Source of the DNA: a virus
IMG/VR virus record: IMGVR_UViG_3300046792_000297
Coordinates: 39,955-103,954 of that record
Length of the DNA: 64,000 bases
Direction: 5' to 3' (one strand)
Shown here: in pieces, positions 1 to 8,705 of the stretch
Position numbering within the stretch: position 1 is the stretch's first letter
How the letters are laid out: each line of letters opens with the position of its first letter
Made by a program: the position numbers and the translations under genes
Notes under the pieces: generated by a model
Seen by the model: the letters and a program-made list of their open reading frames with translations, nothing else
What the model was told of the DNA's origin: nothing
The model's database searches: none

Positions 1-1
1 C

Positions 2-454
2 ACCACCGGGCTGGGCACCAACCTGAGCGACGAGGCTGTGGCCGCGACGCCCGACAAGTACGCCAGCGAACTGGGCGGCGGCGAAGGAGGGATGCCAGGC
101 ATGGGCGGACCGGGCGGGATGCCAGGTGGCCCACCGGGCGAGCCTGGCGAGGGCGAACCACCCAAGCCAGGCGGGGAAAACCCGCAGTTAGGCGCAGGAA
201 AGCCAGCAGGCGGCCTGGGCGGGCCTGGCGAGGCAGCCGGGCCGAGAGGCGTGGCCAACGAAGAGGCTCCCGCCAACACGCCGCGCGAGCTAACCGCGCC
301 TGCGCATCGTCCGCAACTGGGCATGGGCGGCGAGAACCCGTTCGCCCGCAAGCCGGTCGAGGATGACCAGACGGGGACTTCGCGCTATCAGCCGCCTGCG
401 GCACGGCAGCATGAAGCGCCGACTGCGAGGCAGCATGAACTCCCTGATCGCTAA
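2..454 (+). CDS. C-terminal part of a probable portal/head protein (cut at left edge)
   Basis: The reading frame is open from the first bases of the window, so the true start lies upstream. The visible part is a Gly/Pro/Glu-rich tail (about residues 20-70) followed by a hydrophilic end with two near-identical A-R-Q-H-E segments. It contains no catalytic motif. A low-complexity tail just before minor head and effector genes fits the C-terminus of a portal protein, but that rests on position alone. The last 20 bases overlap the start of the ADP-ribosyltransferase gene. Confidence 0.6.
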   Translation, partial: TTGLGTNLSDEAVAATPDKYASELGGGEGGMPGMGGPGGMPGGPPGEPGEGEPPKPGGENPQLGAGKPAGGLGGPGEAAGPRGVANEEAPANTPRELTAPAHRPQLGMGGENPFARKPVEDDQTGTSRYQPPAARQHEAPTARQHELPDR

Positions 455-1706
455 CGGCCTGGAGGACTGGACGCTGGCGGTCGACGCCGACTTTGATGAG
501 TCGGCAGTCAAGCGGGTTAGCAAAGGCAAGGAAGGCGGCGGGCAGTTCACGTCCAAGGGCGGCGGCGAAGAGAAGGGCGAGGAAGCCTACTTCGCGAGTG
601 GTATTGGACCGGGAGAAGAAGCGGAGCCGGGTTACGAGCCGCCTGCCAAGAAACTGACGCCGGGTCAGAAAGCGGCGGCGACCAAGGCTGGCAAGAAGGT
701 AATGGCCGCAGCGGCAGCGGTCCACCAGAAGACAGAAGCCGCGCAGCCGCCACAGCCCGTCACAGCCTCGAAGCATCCGAACTGGGCCGCGATGTCGCCG
801 GGGCAAAAGGCCGCCTGGACGAAGAAGCAGAACCAGGCGGCCAACAACAAAAAGATTCAGGAAGCGGCAAAGGCCACACCGGCCCAGCAGAAGCAGGCGG
901 AGCAGGCGCTGACGGCGGCGGAGCAGAAGGGCCACAAGCCGCTCTGGGTCAAAGCCACGGTGAACGGCGAACCCCAAATCTTCAAGCTCCAAGGCGTGCC
1001 CAGCGGCCTGGATAGTACGGCCAGCGTGCAGAAGCTGCTGGGCGAACAGCCCGATAAGTGGGGCGAGCTACACCCGGTTAGCGTTCAGAACGTGTCGCTG
1101 TGGAATGAATCGAAACCTCTGCCTCCCGCTTTCGAGACCGTCACGGCAGAGCAGAAGGCCATCGACAAGCTGGAAACCGAGAAGTACGAAGAGGCCAAAG
1201 CGGCGGTCCTGGCCAGCGGCCCGATCACTAGTAGCGAGTCACTAAGCGACGACATCATCTCTTCCATCAAGAGCTACACTGACGGCAGCTACCTGGCCCT
1301 GAATAAGGCGCTGCGAACCGGGCAGCCTCTGCAAAGCCACCAGGCCGTAATGGCGGCCAACCTGGACAAAGCCATTCGGAACAACAAGGTGCTGAGTGAG
1401 CGCAAGGTTTATCGTGGGCTTACGGATGCCGAAAAGTTCTTCGGCCCGACCGTGAAGATCGGCACCATCGTGATTGACAACGGCTTCATTTCAGTCAGCA
1501 AACACAGGGACACCGCCGATAACTTCGCGGGCTACAACGGCAAGGTGTGCGTGATTTCGCTGCCCAAGGGCAGCCCGGCGCTGGACATAGAGGCGTGGAG
1601 CTTGCTTGGCGATAGTGAGAAAGAAGCCCTATTACCTCGTGGTTCAATGTTCAAAGTCACCAACGTGAGCGGCAAGGAGGTTCACCTTGAGTATGCCAAC
1701 TATTGA
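435..1706 (+). CDS. ADP-ribosyltransferase with effector leader
   Basis: 423 aa. The C-terminal ~100 residues have the R-S-E layout of mono-ADP-ribosyltransferases: V-Y-R-G-L with Arg about 327, F-I-S-V-S about 351-355, and E-K-E about 395-397 followed by L-L-P-R-G-S-M-F. Such enzymes move ADP-ribose from NAD+ to a target protein or nucleic acid; T4 Alt does this to host RNA polymerase after injection. The target here is unknown. Residues 1-45 carry the leader shared with four neighbouring enzymes, and residues 60-165 are Ala/Lys/Gln-rich. The ATG at 435 was chosen because it places the leader exactly as in the neighbours and has GAGG 7 bases upstream. Confidence 0.85.
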   Translation: MNSLIANGLEDWTLAVDADFDESAVKRVSKGKEGGGQFTSKGGGEEKGEEAYFASGIGPGEEAEPGYEPPAKKLTPGQKAAATKAGKKVMAAAAAVHQKTEAAQPPQPVTASKHPNWAAMSPGQKAAWTKKQNQAANNKKIQEAAKATPAQQKQAEQALTAAEQKGHKPLWVKATVNGEPQIFKLQGVPSGLDSTASVQKLLGEQPDKWGELHPVSVQNVSLWNESKPLPPAFETVTAEQKAIDKLETEKYEEAKAAVLASGPITSSESLSDDIISSIKSYTDGSYLALNKALRTGQPLQSHQAVMAANLDKAIRNNKVLSERKVYRGLTDAEKFFGPTVKIGTIVIDNGFISVSKHRDTADNFAGYNGKVCVISLPKGSPALDIEAWSLLGDSEKEALLPRGSMFKVTNVSGKEVHLEYANY

Positions 1707-1878
1707 CCCCGAGCGGCTGAAGCGTTACCAGTGGGACCAGGACTCGCTCACCGTGGCCAGCGTGGGCACGGGCGAGGAAGTCAAGCTCGACCAGCCCAAG
1801 GAGGCCAAGAAGGACGACCAGGCCAAGGACCAGGCCATCTTCTCCAACTCGCTCGACGTGATGCTGGACGAGGAATAA
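1687..1878 (+). CDS. Small acidic protein ending in leader-like motif
   Basis: 63 aa from a TTG start placed 6 bases after a strong AAGGAGG (1674-1680). An ATG at 1693 is the alternative, with a longer 12-base spacing. The gene overlaps the end of the ADP-ribosyltransferase gene. It is highly charged, with an AKKDDQAKDQ segment. Its last 14 residues contain I-F-S-N-S-L-D, nearly the same as the leader core of the pyrophosphatase-like and topoisomerase proteins (I-F-A-N-S-L-D and S-F-A-N-S-L-D), but here at the C-terminus. Its TAA stop shares a base with the next ATG. Function unknown. Confidence 0.7.
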   Translation: MSMPTIDPERLKRYQWDQDSLTVASVGTGEEVKLDQPKEAKKDDQAKDQAIFSNSLDVMLDEE

Positions 1879-1886
1879 TGATTAGC
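1874..1886. repeat. Dispersed palindrome site 1
   Basis: AATAATGATTAGC, 10 of 12 fixed positions of AATAATNATTATT. It contains the TAA stop of the small upstream gene and the ATG ATT start of the kinase gene. Confidence 0.7.
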
Positions 1887-2798
1887 TGCCTGATCGCCAA
1901 CGGCTTGGAAGACTGGACCCTGGCGGTCGACGACTTCAAGGAAGCGGCGGTTCCGCGCGACGAGTCGGGCAAGTGGACCGGCAAGGGCGGTTCGAGCGGC
2001 GAAGCCAAGCCCCTGAACGCGGCGCACAAAGCCTGGGCCACGCGCAAAGCTAAACAGCAGGCGGCGCAATCGAAGAAGCCGGTCGACTATCTGGCCAAGA
2101 AGGTCGGCGGGCAAGGGGGCTCCAATCCGGGCGGGACCTATGAGGGCAGTGACGGCAAGAAACGCTACGTCAAGTTCTACAAGAACATGGCGCAGGGTCG
2201 GGCGGAATGCACGGCGGACACTATCTACAACGACCTGGGCATCGGCGCACACAAGAGCGACGTGTTCGAGGCGGACGGCAAAGAGGCGTTCGCGGCGGAA
2301 CTGATCGACGGCGGCGACCTGCTCAAGGATGTGGGCCTGAACAAGGAGAACGCTCGCGCCATCATGGAAGGCTTCGCGGCAGACGTGCTCATGGCCAACT
2401 GGGACAGCGTCGGCCTGGTCAACGACAACATCCTGCTCAAGGATGGCAAAGCCTACCGCATCGACAACGGGGCCACCTTCACGCACCGCGCGATGGCGTC
2501 CAGTCCGCCCAAGCCGGAAGGGCTGCTGCACAAGATCACCGAATGGGACGGGCTGTTCAACCCCAACATCAACGCGCAGTTCAGCCAGGTCGCCAAGGCC
2601 GCCGGATACAAATCGCCCAGCGACATCCCCGACATCAAGGCGCAAGTGGAGAAGATCGTCAAGCTCCGCGACCAGAGCGGCGGGTGGGACAAGTACCTCC
2701 AGGGCAAAGCGCCGTTCCTGTCCGACCAGGAGCGAAAGCAGTATGCCGGAATGCTGGACAGCCGCACCAAGCTACTGAGGGAGAAAGTCCAGGCGTGA
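1878..2798 (+). CDS. Kinase-like protein with effector leader
   Basis: 306 aa. The leader M-I-S-C-L-I-A-N-G-L-E-D-W is followed by P-R-D-E-S-G-K-W-T. A protein- or lipid-kinase-like core follows: V-K-F-Y-K about residue 97 (possible ATP-binding Lys), N-W-D at 174-176 with V-N-D-N-I-L-L downstream (catalytic loop), and R-I-D-N-G at 194-198 (metal-binding Asp). This arrangement is seen in PI3K/HipA-type atypical kinases and in phage polyvalent proteins. An A-W-A-T-R-K motif lies near residue 55. The substrate is unknown. The ATG shares a base with the previous stop (TAATG), so translation is probably coupled. Confidence 0.75.
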   Translation: MISCLIANGLEDWTLAVDDFKEAAVPRDESGKWTGKGGSSGEAKPLNAAHKAWATRKAKQQAAQSKKPVDYLAKKVGGQGGSNPGGTYEGSDGKKRYVKFYKNMAQGRAECTADTIYNDLGIGAHKSDVFEADGKEAFAAELIDGGDLLKDVGLNKENARAIMEGFAADVLMANWDSVGLVNDNILLKDGKAYRIDNGATFTHRAMASSPPKPEGLLHKITEWDGLFNPNINAQFSQVAKAAGYKSPSDIPDIKAQVEKIVKLRDQSGGWDKYLQGKAPFLSDQERKQYAGMLDSRTKLLREKVQA

Positions 2799-2808
2799 AG
2801 GGGTGGCG

Positions 2809-3672
2809 ATGAGAGATTGTCTGATCGGTAACGGCCTGGAGGATTGGACCCTCACCCTGGCGCTCGACGAGGGCGACTTCAAGGAGGAGCAGCACCCGCG
2901 CGACGAAACCGGCAAGTTCTCGCTGGGCAAAGGCGAGTCGACCGAGGAAGCCTTCAAGCATCCCACGACCGGCGAGTACGCGCCCAAGCGTTCGCAGCGC
3001 CACCAGGCCATTGTGGACAAGATCGTGGCGGGCAAGAAGTCCAGCGGAGCGCCCACCGCCTACATCATGGGCGGCGGATCGGCTTCGGGCAAGTCGACCG
3101 GCTTCAAGAAGAAGTTCGCCCGCAAGATGCGGATGGCGCTGGCGCACATCGACTCCGACGCCATCAAGAACCATCTTCCCGAGTACGAGAGGCTGAAGCA
3201 GATTGATCCCGAGAAGGCCGCCTACCGGGTGCATGAGGAGTCCAGCCACATCGCCAAGAAGGCGCTGGCGGCGGCCATTGCCGGGAAGCTCGACCTGGTC
3301 TACGACTCGACTGGCGCGGGCGGCGGCACGCAGGACATGGCCAAGCGGCTCAAGGGCGAGGGTTACAAGGTGCACGTGGTCTACTTCGACATTCCCATAC
3401 CGGAGGCCAAGGTGCGGGCCGGGAAACGGGCGGAGAAAACCGGGCGGCACATTCCCGAGCACGTGATCCAAGGTTCGCACAAGGGCAGCGCCAAGAACTT
3501 CATGGAGATGACCAAGGGCGGTCACATCGACAAGATGAGCCTCTACGATACGACCGAGCGCGTGCCCACGCTGGTCTACTCCAAGGAAGGTTCACGCCCT
3601 GGTATGATTATGGAAGGTGAGAAATGGAAAGAGTACATGAAGAAGGCGGGAGTGGAGGAGAACCAGAAGTGA
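2809..3672 (+). CDS. Zeta-toxin-type kinase with effector leader
   Basis: 287 aa. The leader has L-I-G-N-G-L-E-D-W, then H-P-R-D-E-T-G-K-F. A P-loop G-G-G-S-A-S-G-K-S-T lies at residues 88-97, followed by H-I-D-S-D-A-I-K and the V-Y-D-S-T region typical of zeta toxins and chloramphenicol-phosphotransferase-like kinases. Zeta toxins phosphorylate UDP-N-acetylglucosamine and block cell-wall synthesis. No epsilon-type antitoxin is adjacent, which argues for a virion-delivered effector rather than a plasmid-style toxin-antitoxin pair. ATG 2809 is preferred over GTG 2803 because GAAGGGG lies 5 bases upstream. Confidence 0.85.
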   Translation: MRDCLIGNGLEDWTLTLALDEGDFKEEQHPRDETGKFSLGKGESTEEAFKHPTTGEYAPKRSQRHQAIVDKIVAGKKSSGAPTAYIMGGGSASGKSTGFKKKFARKMRMALAHIDSDAIKNHLPEYERLKQIDPEKAAYRVHEESSHIAKKALAAAIAGKLDLVYDSTGAGGGTQDMAKRLKGEGYKVHVVYFDIPIPEAKVRAGKRAEKTGRHIPEHVIQGSHKGSAKNFMEMTKGGHIDKMSLYDTTERVPTLVYSKEGSRPGMIMEGEKWKEYMKKAGVEENQK

Positions 3673-3791
3673 TCCACCACTACACCGACGACACCGATTC
3701 CGACGTATTCCAAGACAAGGACGACCTGGCCGAGTTCGATGCCATGCTGGATAAAGCCAAGCAGGCGGCCAAGCAAAAACCCACCCAGTAA
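3669..3791 (+). CDS. 40-aa acidic hypothetical protein
   Basis: GTG start with GGAGGAG 8 bases upstream, overlapping the zeta-kinase stop (GTGA). The product is Asp/Lys-rich (D-D-T-D-S-D, then a helical K-A-K-Q-A-A-K-Q-K tail). Its position directly after a toxin-like gene with coupled translation would suit a small inhibitor, but no antitoxin family was recognised. Confidence 0.6.
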   Translation: MIHHYTDDTDSDVFQDKDDLAEFDAMLDKAKQAAKQKPTQ

Positions 3792-3852
3792 TTCCCCTCA
3801 CATTCTGACCTTCTTCCGGCACCGGGAGAACCTCGACCCACGGAGAGAGCGC

Positions 3853-4095
3853 ATGGCCGACTGGGACGGAGCCCTCCAGGCTCCGCAGGGGATGTTTCGC
3901 GTGATTGGCGAGGACGAGCTACAGACACCAGCCGTGCGCTCGTGGATCGGCGACTACCGCTCGCTGGCTAGCGCCCGGCGGGTGGCCAACGACCACGCTA
4001 CGCCGCTGAATCCGGTAGTCGTATTCGATGACCAGAGCAAGACCCAGTGCCTCACCTGGGGCGACGTCGAAGTGGACGCGGAGGGCATCGTATGA
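3853..4095 (+). CDS. Conserved small phage protein, function unknown
   Basis: 80 aa, preceded by GGAGAGAG. It starts M-A-D-W-D-G-A and has a beta-rich C-terminal half (P-V-V-V-F-D-D then L-T-W-G-D-V). No motif was recognised. Its stop overlaps the start of the fibre gene (ATGA), so it may be translationally coupled to the receptor-binding module. Confidence 0.65.
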   Translation: MADWDGALQAPQGMFRVIGEDELQTPAVRSWIGDYRSLASARRVANDHATPLNPVVVFDDQSKTQCLTWGDVEVDAEGIV

Positions 4096-5519
4096 GCGTG
4101 ACAGGGGGAACCACCGGTAGCTCGATCACGCTCGGCAGCCTGGGGCTGGTCAAGTACAGCGACGACGAGGTTGGCTGGGGCACGGGCTGGAACGGCAACA
4201 TGGACACCATCGACGCGGCGATCTCCAGCCTCCAGGTGGGCGGGTCGCAGGTGCAGGCCGACTGGGATGCGACCTCGGGCCTGGCCGAGATTCTCAACAA
4301 ACCGGACCTGGCTCCGGTCGCGACTTCGGGCGACTATGCCGATCTGGTCGGCGTGCCCGCGCTGCCGCACAACTTCAGTTCGCAGCCGCACCTGTTCCTG
4401 AACGGCTACAACGCCATCCTGGGCGTGTTCTCGGCGGCCCAGGCGACCGCGTCGGACGTCTCGGGGCTGGCACCTATCGCCATCTCGGGCAGCTACAACG
4501 ACCTCACCAACAAGCCAGTGCTGCCTGCGACTCAGGTGGCAGTGCCCAATCGCTTCTTCACCGCCTACAGCGCGACGACTGGCTTGTTTACGGAGGCGCA
4601 GCCTACAGCGCTGGACGTCTCCGGCCTGGCCGCCGTGGCAACCTCCGGCTCCTACACTGATCTCATCAACAAGCCGGTCCTGGCGGCTAACTCGCCTGCG
4701 GTGGCTCACCAGTTTCTCACCAGCTACGACAACATCACCGGGGCGTTCACCAAGGCCCAACCTGGCGCGGCGGATGTCAGCGGGCTGGCTCCTTCGGCAA
4801 CTATCGACACCACCAACGCGCTCAACATCACTTCGGGCACGCTGGCCGTGGCGCGGCTGCCTGTCATTCCGGCCACGCAGATCAGCGGGCTGGCGCTGGT
4901 GGCCACTTCGGGCTCCTATCTCGACTTGAGCAACAAGCCGGTGCTGGCAGCGACCATTGCCGCGACACCGAACAACTTCCTGACCGCCTACAACGCGGTC
5001 ACGGGTATCTTCACCAAGGGCCAACCGGCAGCGACGGACGTAACCGGCCTGGCCACGGTCGCCACGACCGGCAGCTACACCGACCTGATCAACAAGCCCA
5101 TCCTGCCAGTCAACACGGGCAGCACGCCGCACCAGTTCTTCATCGCCTACGACAACACGACCGGCGGCTTCCTCAAGGCGCAGCCAGCGGCGGCGGATGT
5201 GACTGGTTTGGCGACGGTCGCCACTTCGGGCTCCTACAACGACCTCACCAACAAACCAGTCTTGTCCACCGTGGCAGGCTCGGGCTCCTACCTGGACCTC
5301 ACGCACAAGCCGACCTACTCATTCTGCCCAGGCACGACGCCGGGTACGGTGTTCGTCTCGCCAGGCGCGGTGATCGCGGTGACCTACAACGGCACCGTGC
5401 TGCCGCGCGGCGTGGCCGCTCCCAAGCTGAGCTACACGCTGGCCGGGGATAACGTGACGATCACGCTCAACTTCACTGCCGAAGCCGGAGACCGAGTCGA
5501 TGCGTTCTGTACTACTTAG
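4092..5519 (+). CDS. Repeat-built tail fibre protein
   Basis: 475 aa. The N-terminus (S-L-G-L-V-K-Y ... W-N-G-N-M-D-T-I-D-A-A) resembles fibre attachment domains. The rest is about six imperfect repeats of 55-60 residues, each with A-T-S-G-S-Y-x-D-L-x-N-K-P, then F-x-x-A-Y, then A-Q-P-x-A-x-D-V-S-G-L. The S-Y-N-D-L-T-N-K-P unit is a familiar shaft repeat of phage fibres. The last 90 residues form a different, beta-rich tip. The end overlaps the next gene by 20 bases. Confidence 0.85.
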   Translation: MSVTGGTTGSSITLGSLGLVKYSDDEVGWGTGWNGNMDTIDAAISSLQVGGSQVQADWDATSGLAEILNKPDLAPVATSGDYADLVGVPALPHNFSSQPHLFLNGYNAILGVFSAAQATASDVSGLAPIAISGSYNDLTNKPVLPATQVAVPNRFFTAYSATTGLFTEAQPTALDVSGLAAVATSGSYTDLINKPVLAANSPAVAHQFLTSYDNITGAFTKAQPGAADVSGLAPSATIDTTNALNITSGTLAVARLPVIPATQISGLALVATSGSYLDLSNKPVLAATIAATPNNFLTAYNAVTGIFTKGQPAATDVTGLATVATTGSYTDLINKPILPVNTGSTPHQFFIAYDNTTGGFLKAQPAAADVTGLATVATSGSYNDLTNKPVLSTVAGSGSYLDLTHKPTYSFCPGTTPGTVFVSPGAVIAVTYNGTVLPRGVAAPKLSYTLAGDNVTITLNFTAEAGDRVDAFCTT

Positions 5520-8500
5520 GGCAGTCGGAATAATGATTTTTGTGCTGGCGGGGCGGGCGGCGGCTCAGAGCAACCCGCACACCCAGATCGCCTGGCCCGC
5601 GAACTGCGACGACAGCAACTTCATGACCTACAACGTGCTCTCGAATACCTGCTTCAATGCCGGATCGACTAAACGTCCCATCGCGCCGCTAGCCAACGTT
5701 TCCCGGCCCGCGAGTTCCTCGGCCACCGGCGCGGCCATGCCCCAACAGGTGATCGCTTTCTTAGGTAATTCGCTGGTCGCGGGTGACACTGGGAGCACCA
5801 CCGAATTTTGCAATGAAGCAGGGATAGCTTCCACTAACGGACTTGGTCCTTTATTTATGGCGGGACACCAGTGCCGCCCGGCAACCAACATCACCGTGGA
5901 CAGCAGTAACAATGTGACCCTGGCGGTCAACAACGCCGACGGGTACTTTCAGAATGGTACGCGCTTCACCGCGTATGGTGGGGCAGGAGTGGATGGCGGA
6001 TGTCTCTACGATTCCTACATCGTCACCAGTGCCACGACAACGCAGATCGTATTCCCCAGTGCGCCCAACACGCCTTGCGCTCCGCTCGCCAGCACTCCGG
6101 TGGTCGCGAACAATGTTTTGTTGACCACCAGCCTCCAGAGGTTCGGCCAAAACGGCGGTTCGCTGGATTCATGGTTTAGCACCGTAGGCAACTGGACCTT
6201 TTCCGGCTACAAGACTTGGATTCAAGGAGCAATCGCGGCGGGGCAAACCCCGATTACCATCATGCGCGATGCGGGAATCATGACCAATTCCACCCGTATG
6301 AGCGCAATGGACTATCGGGCCTGGATGGCCGACCTCATGCCGGTGATCGCGGCTATCCAGGGCATTAGTGCTACGAATCCGGCAGGAGAAACAGTTTATG
6401 TTTCCAGCTTGCCATTCTACATCGACACCGGGAATCCCGAGGCTTGCAACACCGCTATGACGGCTTCCAGTACAGCGCCGTGTTCGGGAGGTCAGAACAC
6501 TGGGGCTGGCGGAGTGTATGTTCCACCCGTGCAGATGCCAGCCGGTGTGCAATATGTCTTCCCTTATGGGACACCGGGAAGCCAGTTTACAACTCCCGCT
6601 ACGATCACATCGGGAGCCATCAGCGCGGGAGCCAATACGGTAACGATCAATCCGTGTCCGCCTGATCTTTGGGGTGGTCCCGGCGATGTGATTCCCACCG
6701 CACTCGATTCGAACGGACTGCTACGCAGTCACGGCAACCTGATCCAGATGGTGGTTGATTCTGCCGCCTCGGCTGCGCAGGAACTTGTTTCGTTGACCGC
6801 GATCATCCCCACGGGAGCAACTGGACTGCATAATTGGCAGACTTGTCAGGTATCGTTCACTGCCGCTTTCGCTCATGCTGCGAACGCACCGATTTATGCC
6901 ACGCAGTTTACGGCTGACCAGACCTGGGTGCGGTGGAAGCTGCAAATCCCTTATGATGTGGCGGCTGCTTATCCCGGCCACATTGAAGTAATAGACACGC
7001 TCACCGCGATGGGGCGACAGGTTGCGAATCCCGGCTGGTGGATAGGGAATGAGCTTCATCCTGGTCTGGGTGGATACGCCAAGATCGGCAACCGGGAATT
7101 CACGGCACTAGCGTCCTATCAGCTTGCGCCCAAGCCTCCACCTACTCCTGATCCTTTAGCGTTTGATTATGCCACGCACCAAGTCAGCTTGCGAACAGGC
7201 GCGATTGACATCAACTTTGATCTCGACGCGGCAACGGCGGCTCGTGCCTTAGCTCTTGGGCACAATTGCGGTATGTACTACAACAAGTGCGACATAGACC
7301 CAGCTATGTTTTATCCCTCTGCCCTCTCGCCCACCATGACCTTCACTCACGGTACGCAGTTTGCTCGTATGACGATGGCGATTCAATCGGGGCAGAATTT
7401 GAGTGGAGACGGGCAAACGGGCGATTTTCTCTATACCAGTGTTGGGGGTAGCTGGCAACCAACGACACTAACTGCAATGGGGTTTGTTCCCGCCAGCTTA
7501 CTGGGTTTCAATTTTACCGGCACCCCCCCTGTGGACATGTCTGGCCGAGGGGCCATCATGCGTCCCTTCTATGCTGATCCGCTACAAGGAGCGAAGTTTG
7601 CCGCGCATCCGATCAGTTATCCGCTGAATGGCACCTATAACCTCAAGGTGGGCACTTCAACAACGAATAACCTGGTGTTTTCCATTCCCGTCGCTCAGAA
7701 TCCCGCTGTCATTGGCGGGCAGACTCTAACCTGTTTGCAAATCGAGATGCAAGCCGGAGACTGGATTGTCACCGCAGGAAACATTCCCGGTTCACAGGCT
7801 ACCGCCGCCGGGGTGTCCATCCAGTTGCCGACCGGAAGCTGGAATCCTCTCACCTGCACCTGGACGGACACCAGCGGAACAAACTACAGCGTCTACAACG
7901 GCGTGATGGCTACGCTGGTGCAGCAGTTCAGAGCGCCGGATGCAACGTTCAGTCTCGTTACCGCGCAGCAAAAAATACAAACACAAGCACTAACTGCGTT
8001 ACAGGGCGTTCAATCGCCCGGTACGCCCACTGTTATAGGTGTGGTTGGAGGAGCATTTACAAGCGCAACTACTGGCGGCAATTGCGCGAATGGAACAGCT
8101 TACACTCTAGGTCTGGCTTACATGCCTCTTGGTTGGGGAACGGACTACACTCATGCAGGTGCGATTCGCACCGTCTATGCAGTCTATACGCCAACTACCG
8201 GTACGACAACGGATGTTGTCGGAATCAATATCACTACAGCAGCGCCCTTTGGTTACACAACGGTAGCCTATCTGCTTATTGGTGGGACTTATTATGCGTT
8301 CGGCAAAGCACCGTCCACAGGTGCAGGTGTGATTACGACAACCTGCCCAGCAACCGGCGCTGGATTGATTGTGGCCAACACTTATGATAACGGCAGTGTG
8401 GGCTTTGTAGGCCCGGCATTCAGTTCGAGCGCCCCCCAGACCACTGTCAACTGTTCCACTTCAGGAACTGCAATCTTCGCGCAGACGCAAACCGGATCGA

Positions 8501-8697
8501 GCGAGAAGAAGGTGCTGGTCTATCTGGCGGCTTGCAGCGGCACGGCCAGCTACACCTTCCCGGTGCCGTTCACCCACTCGCCCAGCGTGTTCGGCTCGGA
8601 CGATGTGGCGGCCAGCATCGTGACGGCCAAGAGCACGACCGCCGTGACGGTGACCGGTGCGCCGTCGACCGGGGCGCTCGTGCTGGACAGCTTCTGA
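5500..8697 (+). CDS. SGNH-hydrolase tail spike with signal-peptide-like N-terminus
   Basis: 1065 aa. Residues 1-23 form a signal-peptide-like segment (basic start, hydrophobic core, G-R-A-A-A-Q). An SGNH/GDSL esterase domain follows: block I F-L-G-N-S-L with Ser 91, and N-E-L-H-P-G with His 520. Such domains de-esterify surface polysaccharide. The rest is beta-rich with a Ser/Thr/Gly-rich tip. The start at 5500 has GGAGA 9 bases upstream; ATG 5533 inside palindrome site 2 is an alternative. About 5760-8450 is more AT-rich and uses different codons from both ends, which suggests a recently acquired enzymatic middle. Confidence 0.75.
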   Translation: MRSVLLRAVGIMIFVLAGRAAAQSNPHTQIAWPANCDDSNFMTYNVLSNTCFNAGSTKRPIAPLANVSRPASSSATGAAMPQQVIAFLGNSLVAGDTGSTTEFCNEAGIASTNGLGPLFMAGHQCRPATNITVDSSNNVTLAVNNADGYFQNGTRFTAYGGAGVDGGCLYDSYIVTSATTTQIVFPSAPNTPCAPLASTPVVANNVLLTTSLQRFGQNGGSLDSWFSTVGNWTFSGYKTWIQGAIAAGQTPITIMRDAGIMTNSTRMSAMDYRAWMADLMPVIAAIQGISATNPAGETVYVSSLPFYIDTGNPEACNTAMTASSTAPCSGGQNTGAGGVYVPPVQMPAGVQYVFPYGTPGSQFTTPATITSGAISAGANTVTINPCPPDLWGGPGDVIPTALDSNGLLRSHGNLIQMVVDSAASAAQELVSLTAIIPTGATGLHNWQTCQVSFTAAFAHAANAPIYATQFTADQTWVRWKLQIPYDVAAAYPGHIEVIDTLTAMGRQVANPGWWIGNELHPGLGGYAKIGNREFTALASYQLAPKPPPTPDPLAFDYATHQVSLRTGAIDINFDLDAATAARALALGHNCGMYYNKCDIDPAMFYPSALSPTMTFTHGTQFARMTMAIQSGQNLSGDGQTGDFLYTSVGGSWQPTTLTAMGFVPASLLGFNFTGTPPVDMSGRGAIMRPFYADPLQGAKFAAHPISYPLNGTYNLKVGTSTTNNLVFSIPVAQNPAVIGGQTLTCLQIEMQAGDWIVTAGNIPGSQATAAGVSIQLPTGSWNPLTCTWTDTSGTNYSVYNGVMATLVQQFRAPDATFSLVTAQQKIQTQALTALQGVQSPGTPTVIGVVGGAFTSATTGGNCANGTAYTLGLAYMPLGWGTDYTHAGAIRTVYAVYTPTTGTTTDVVGINITTAAPFGYTTVAYLLIGGTYYAFGKAPSTGAGVITTTCPATGAGLIVANTYDNGSVGFVGPAFSSSAPQTTVNCSTSGTAIFAQTQTGSSEKKVLVYLAACSGTASYTFPVPFTHSPSVFGSDDVAASIVTAKSTTAVTVTGAPSTGALVLDSF
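5529..5541. repeat. Dispersed palindrome site 2
   Basis: AATAATGATTTTT, 11 of 12 fixed positions, identical over 13 bases to site 3. It lies in the signal-peptide codons of the esterase spike and contains an in-frame ATG ATT. Confidence 0.7.
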
Positions 8698-8705
8698 GGA
8701 CCATT

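Noticed and set aside
3791-3852. Possible small gene between the 40-aa gene and 3853
   Set aside because: No start codon with a ribosome-binding site and no open frame of useful length.
3954-5306. Long minus-strand open frame opposite the fibre repeat gene
   Set aside because: It mirrors the repeats of the plus-strand gene, is Arg/Val/Gly-rich as expected for antisense of GC-rich DNA, and lies inside a well supported gene.
7161-7172. Palindrome-like TTTGATTATG in the SGNH spike gene
   Set aside because: Only the right half matches and the surrounding AT-rich segment makes partial matches likely.
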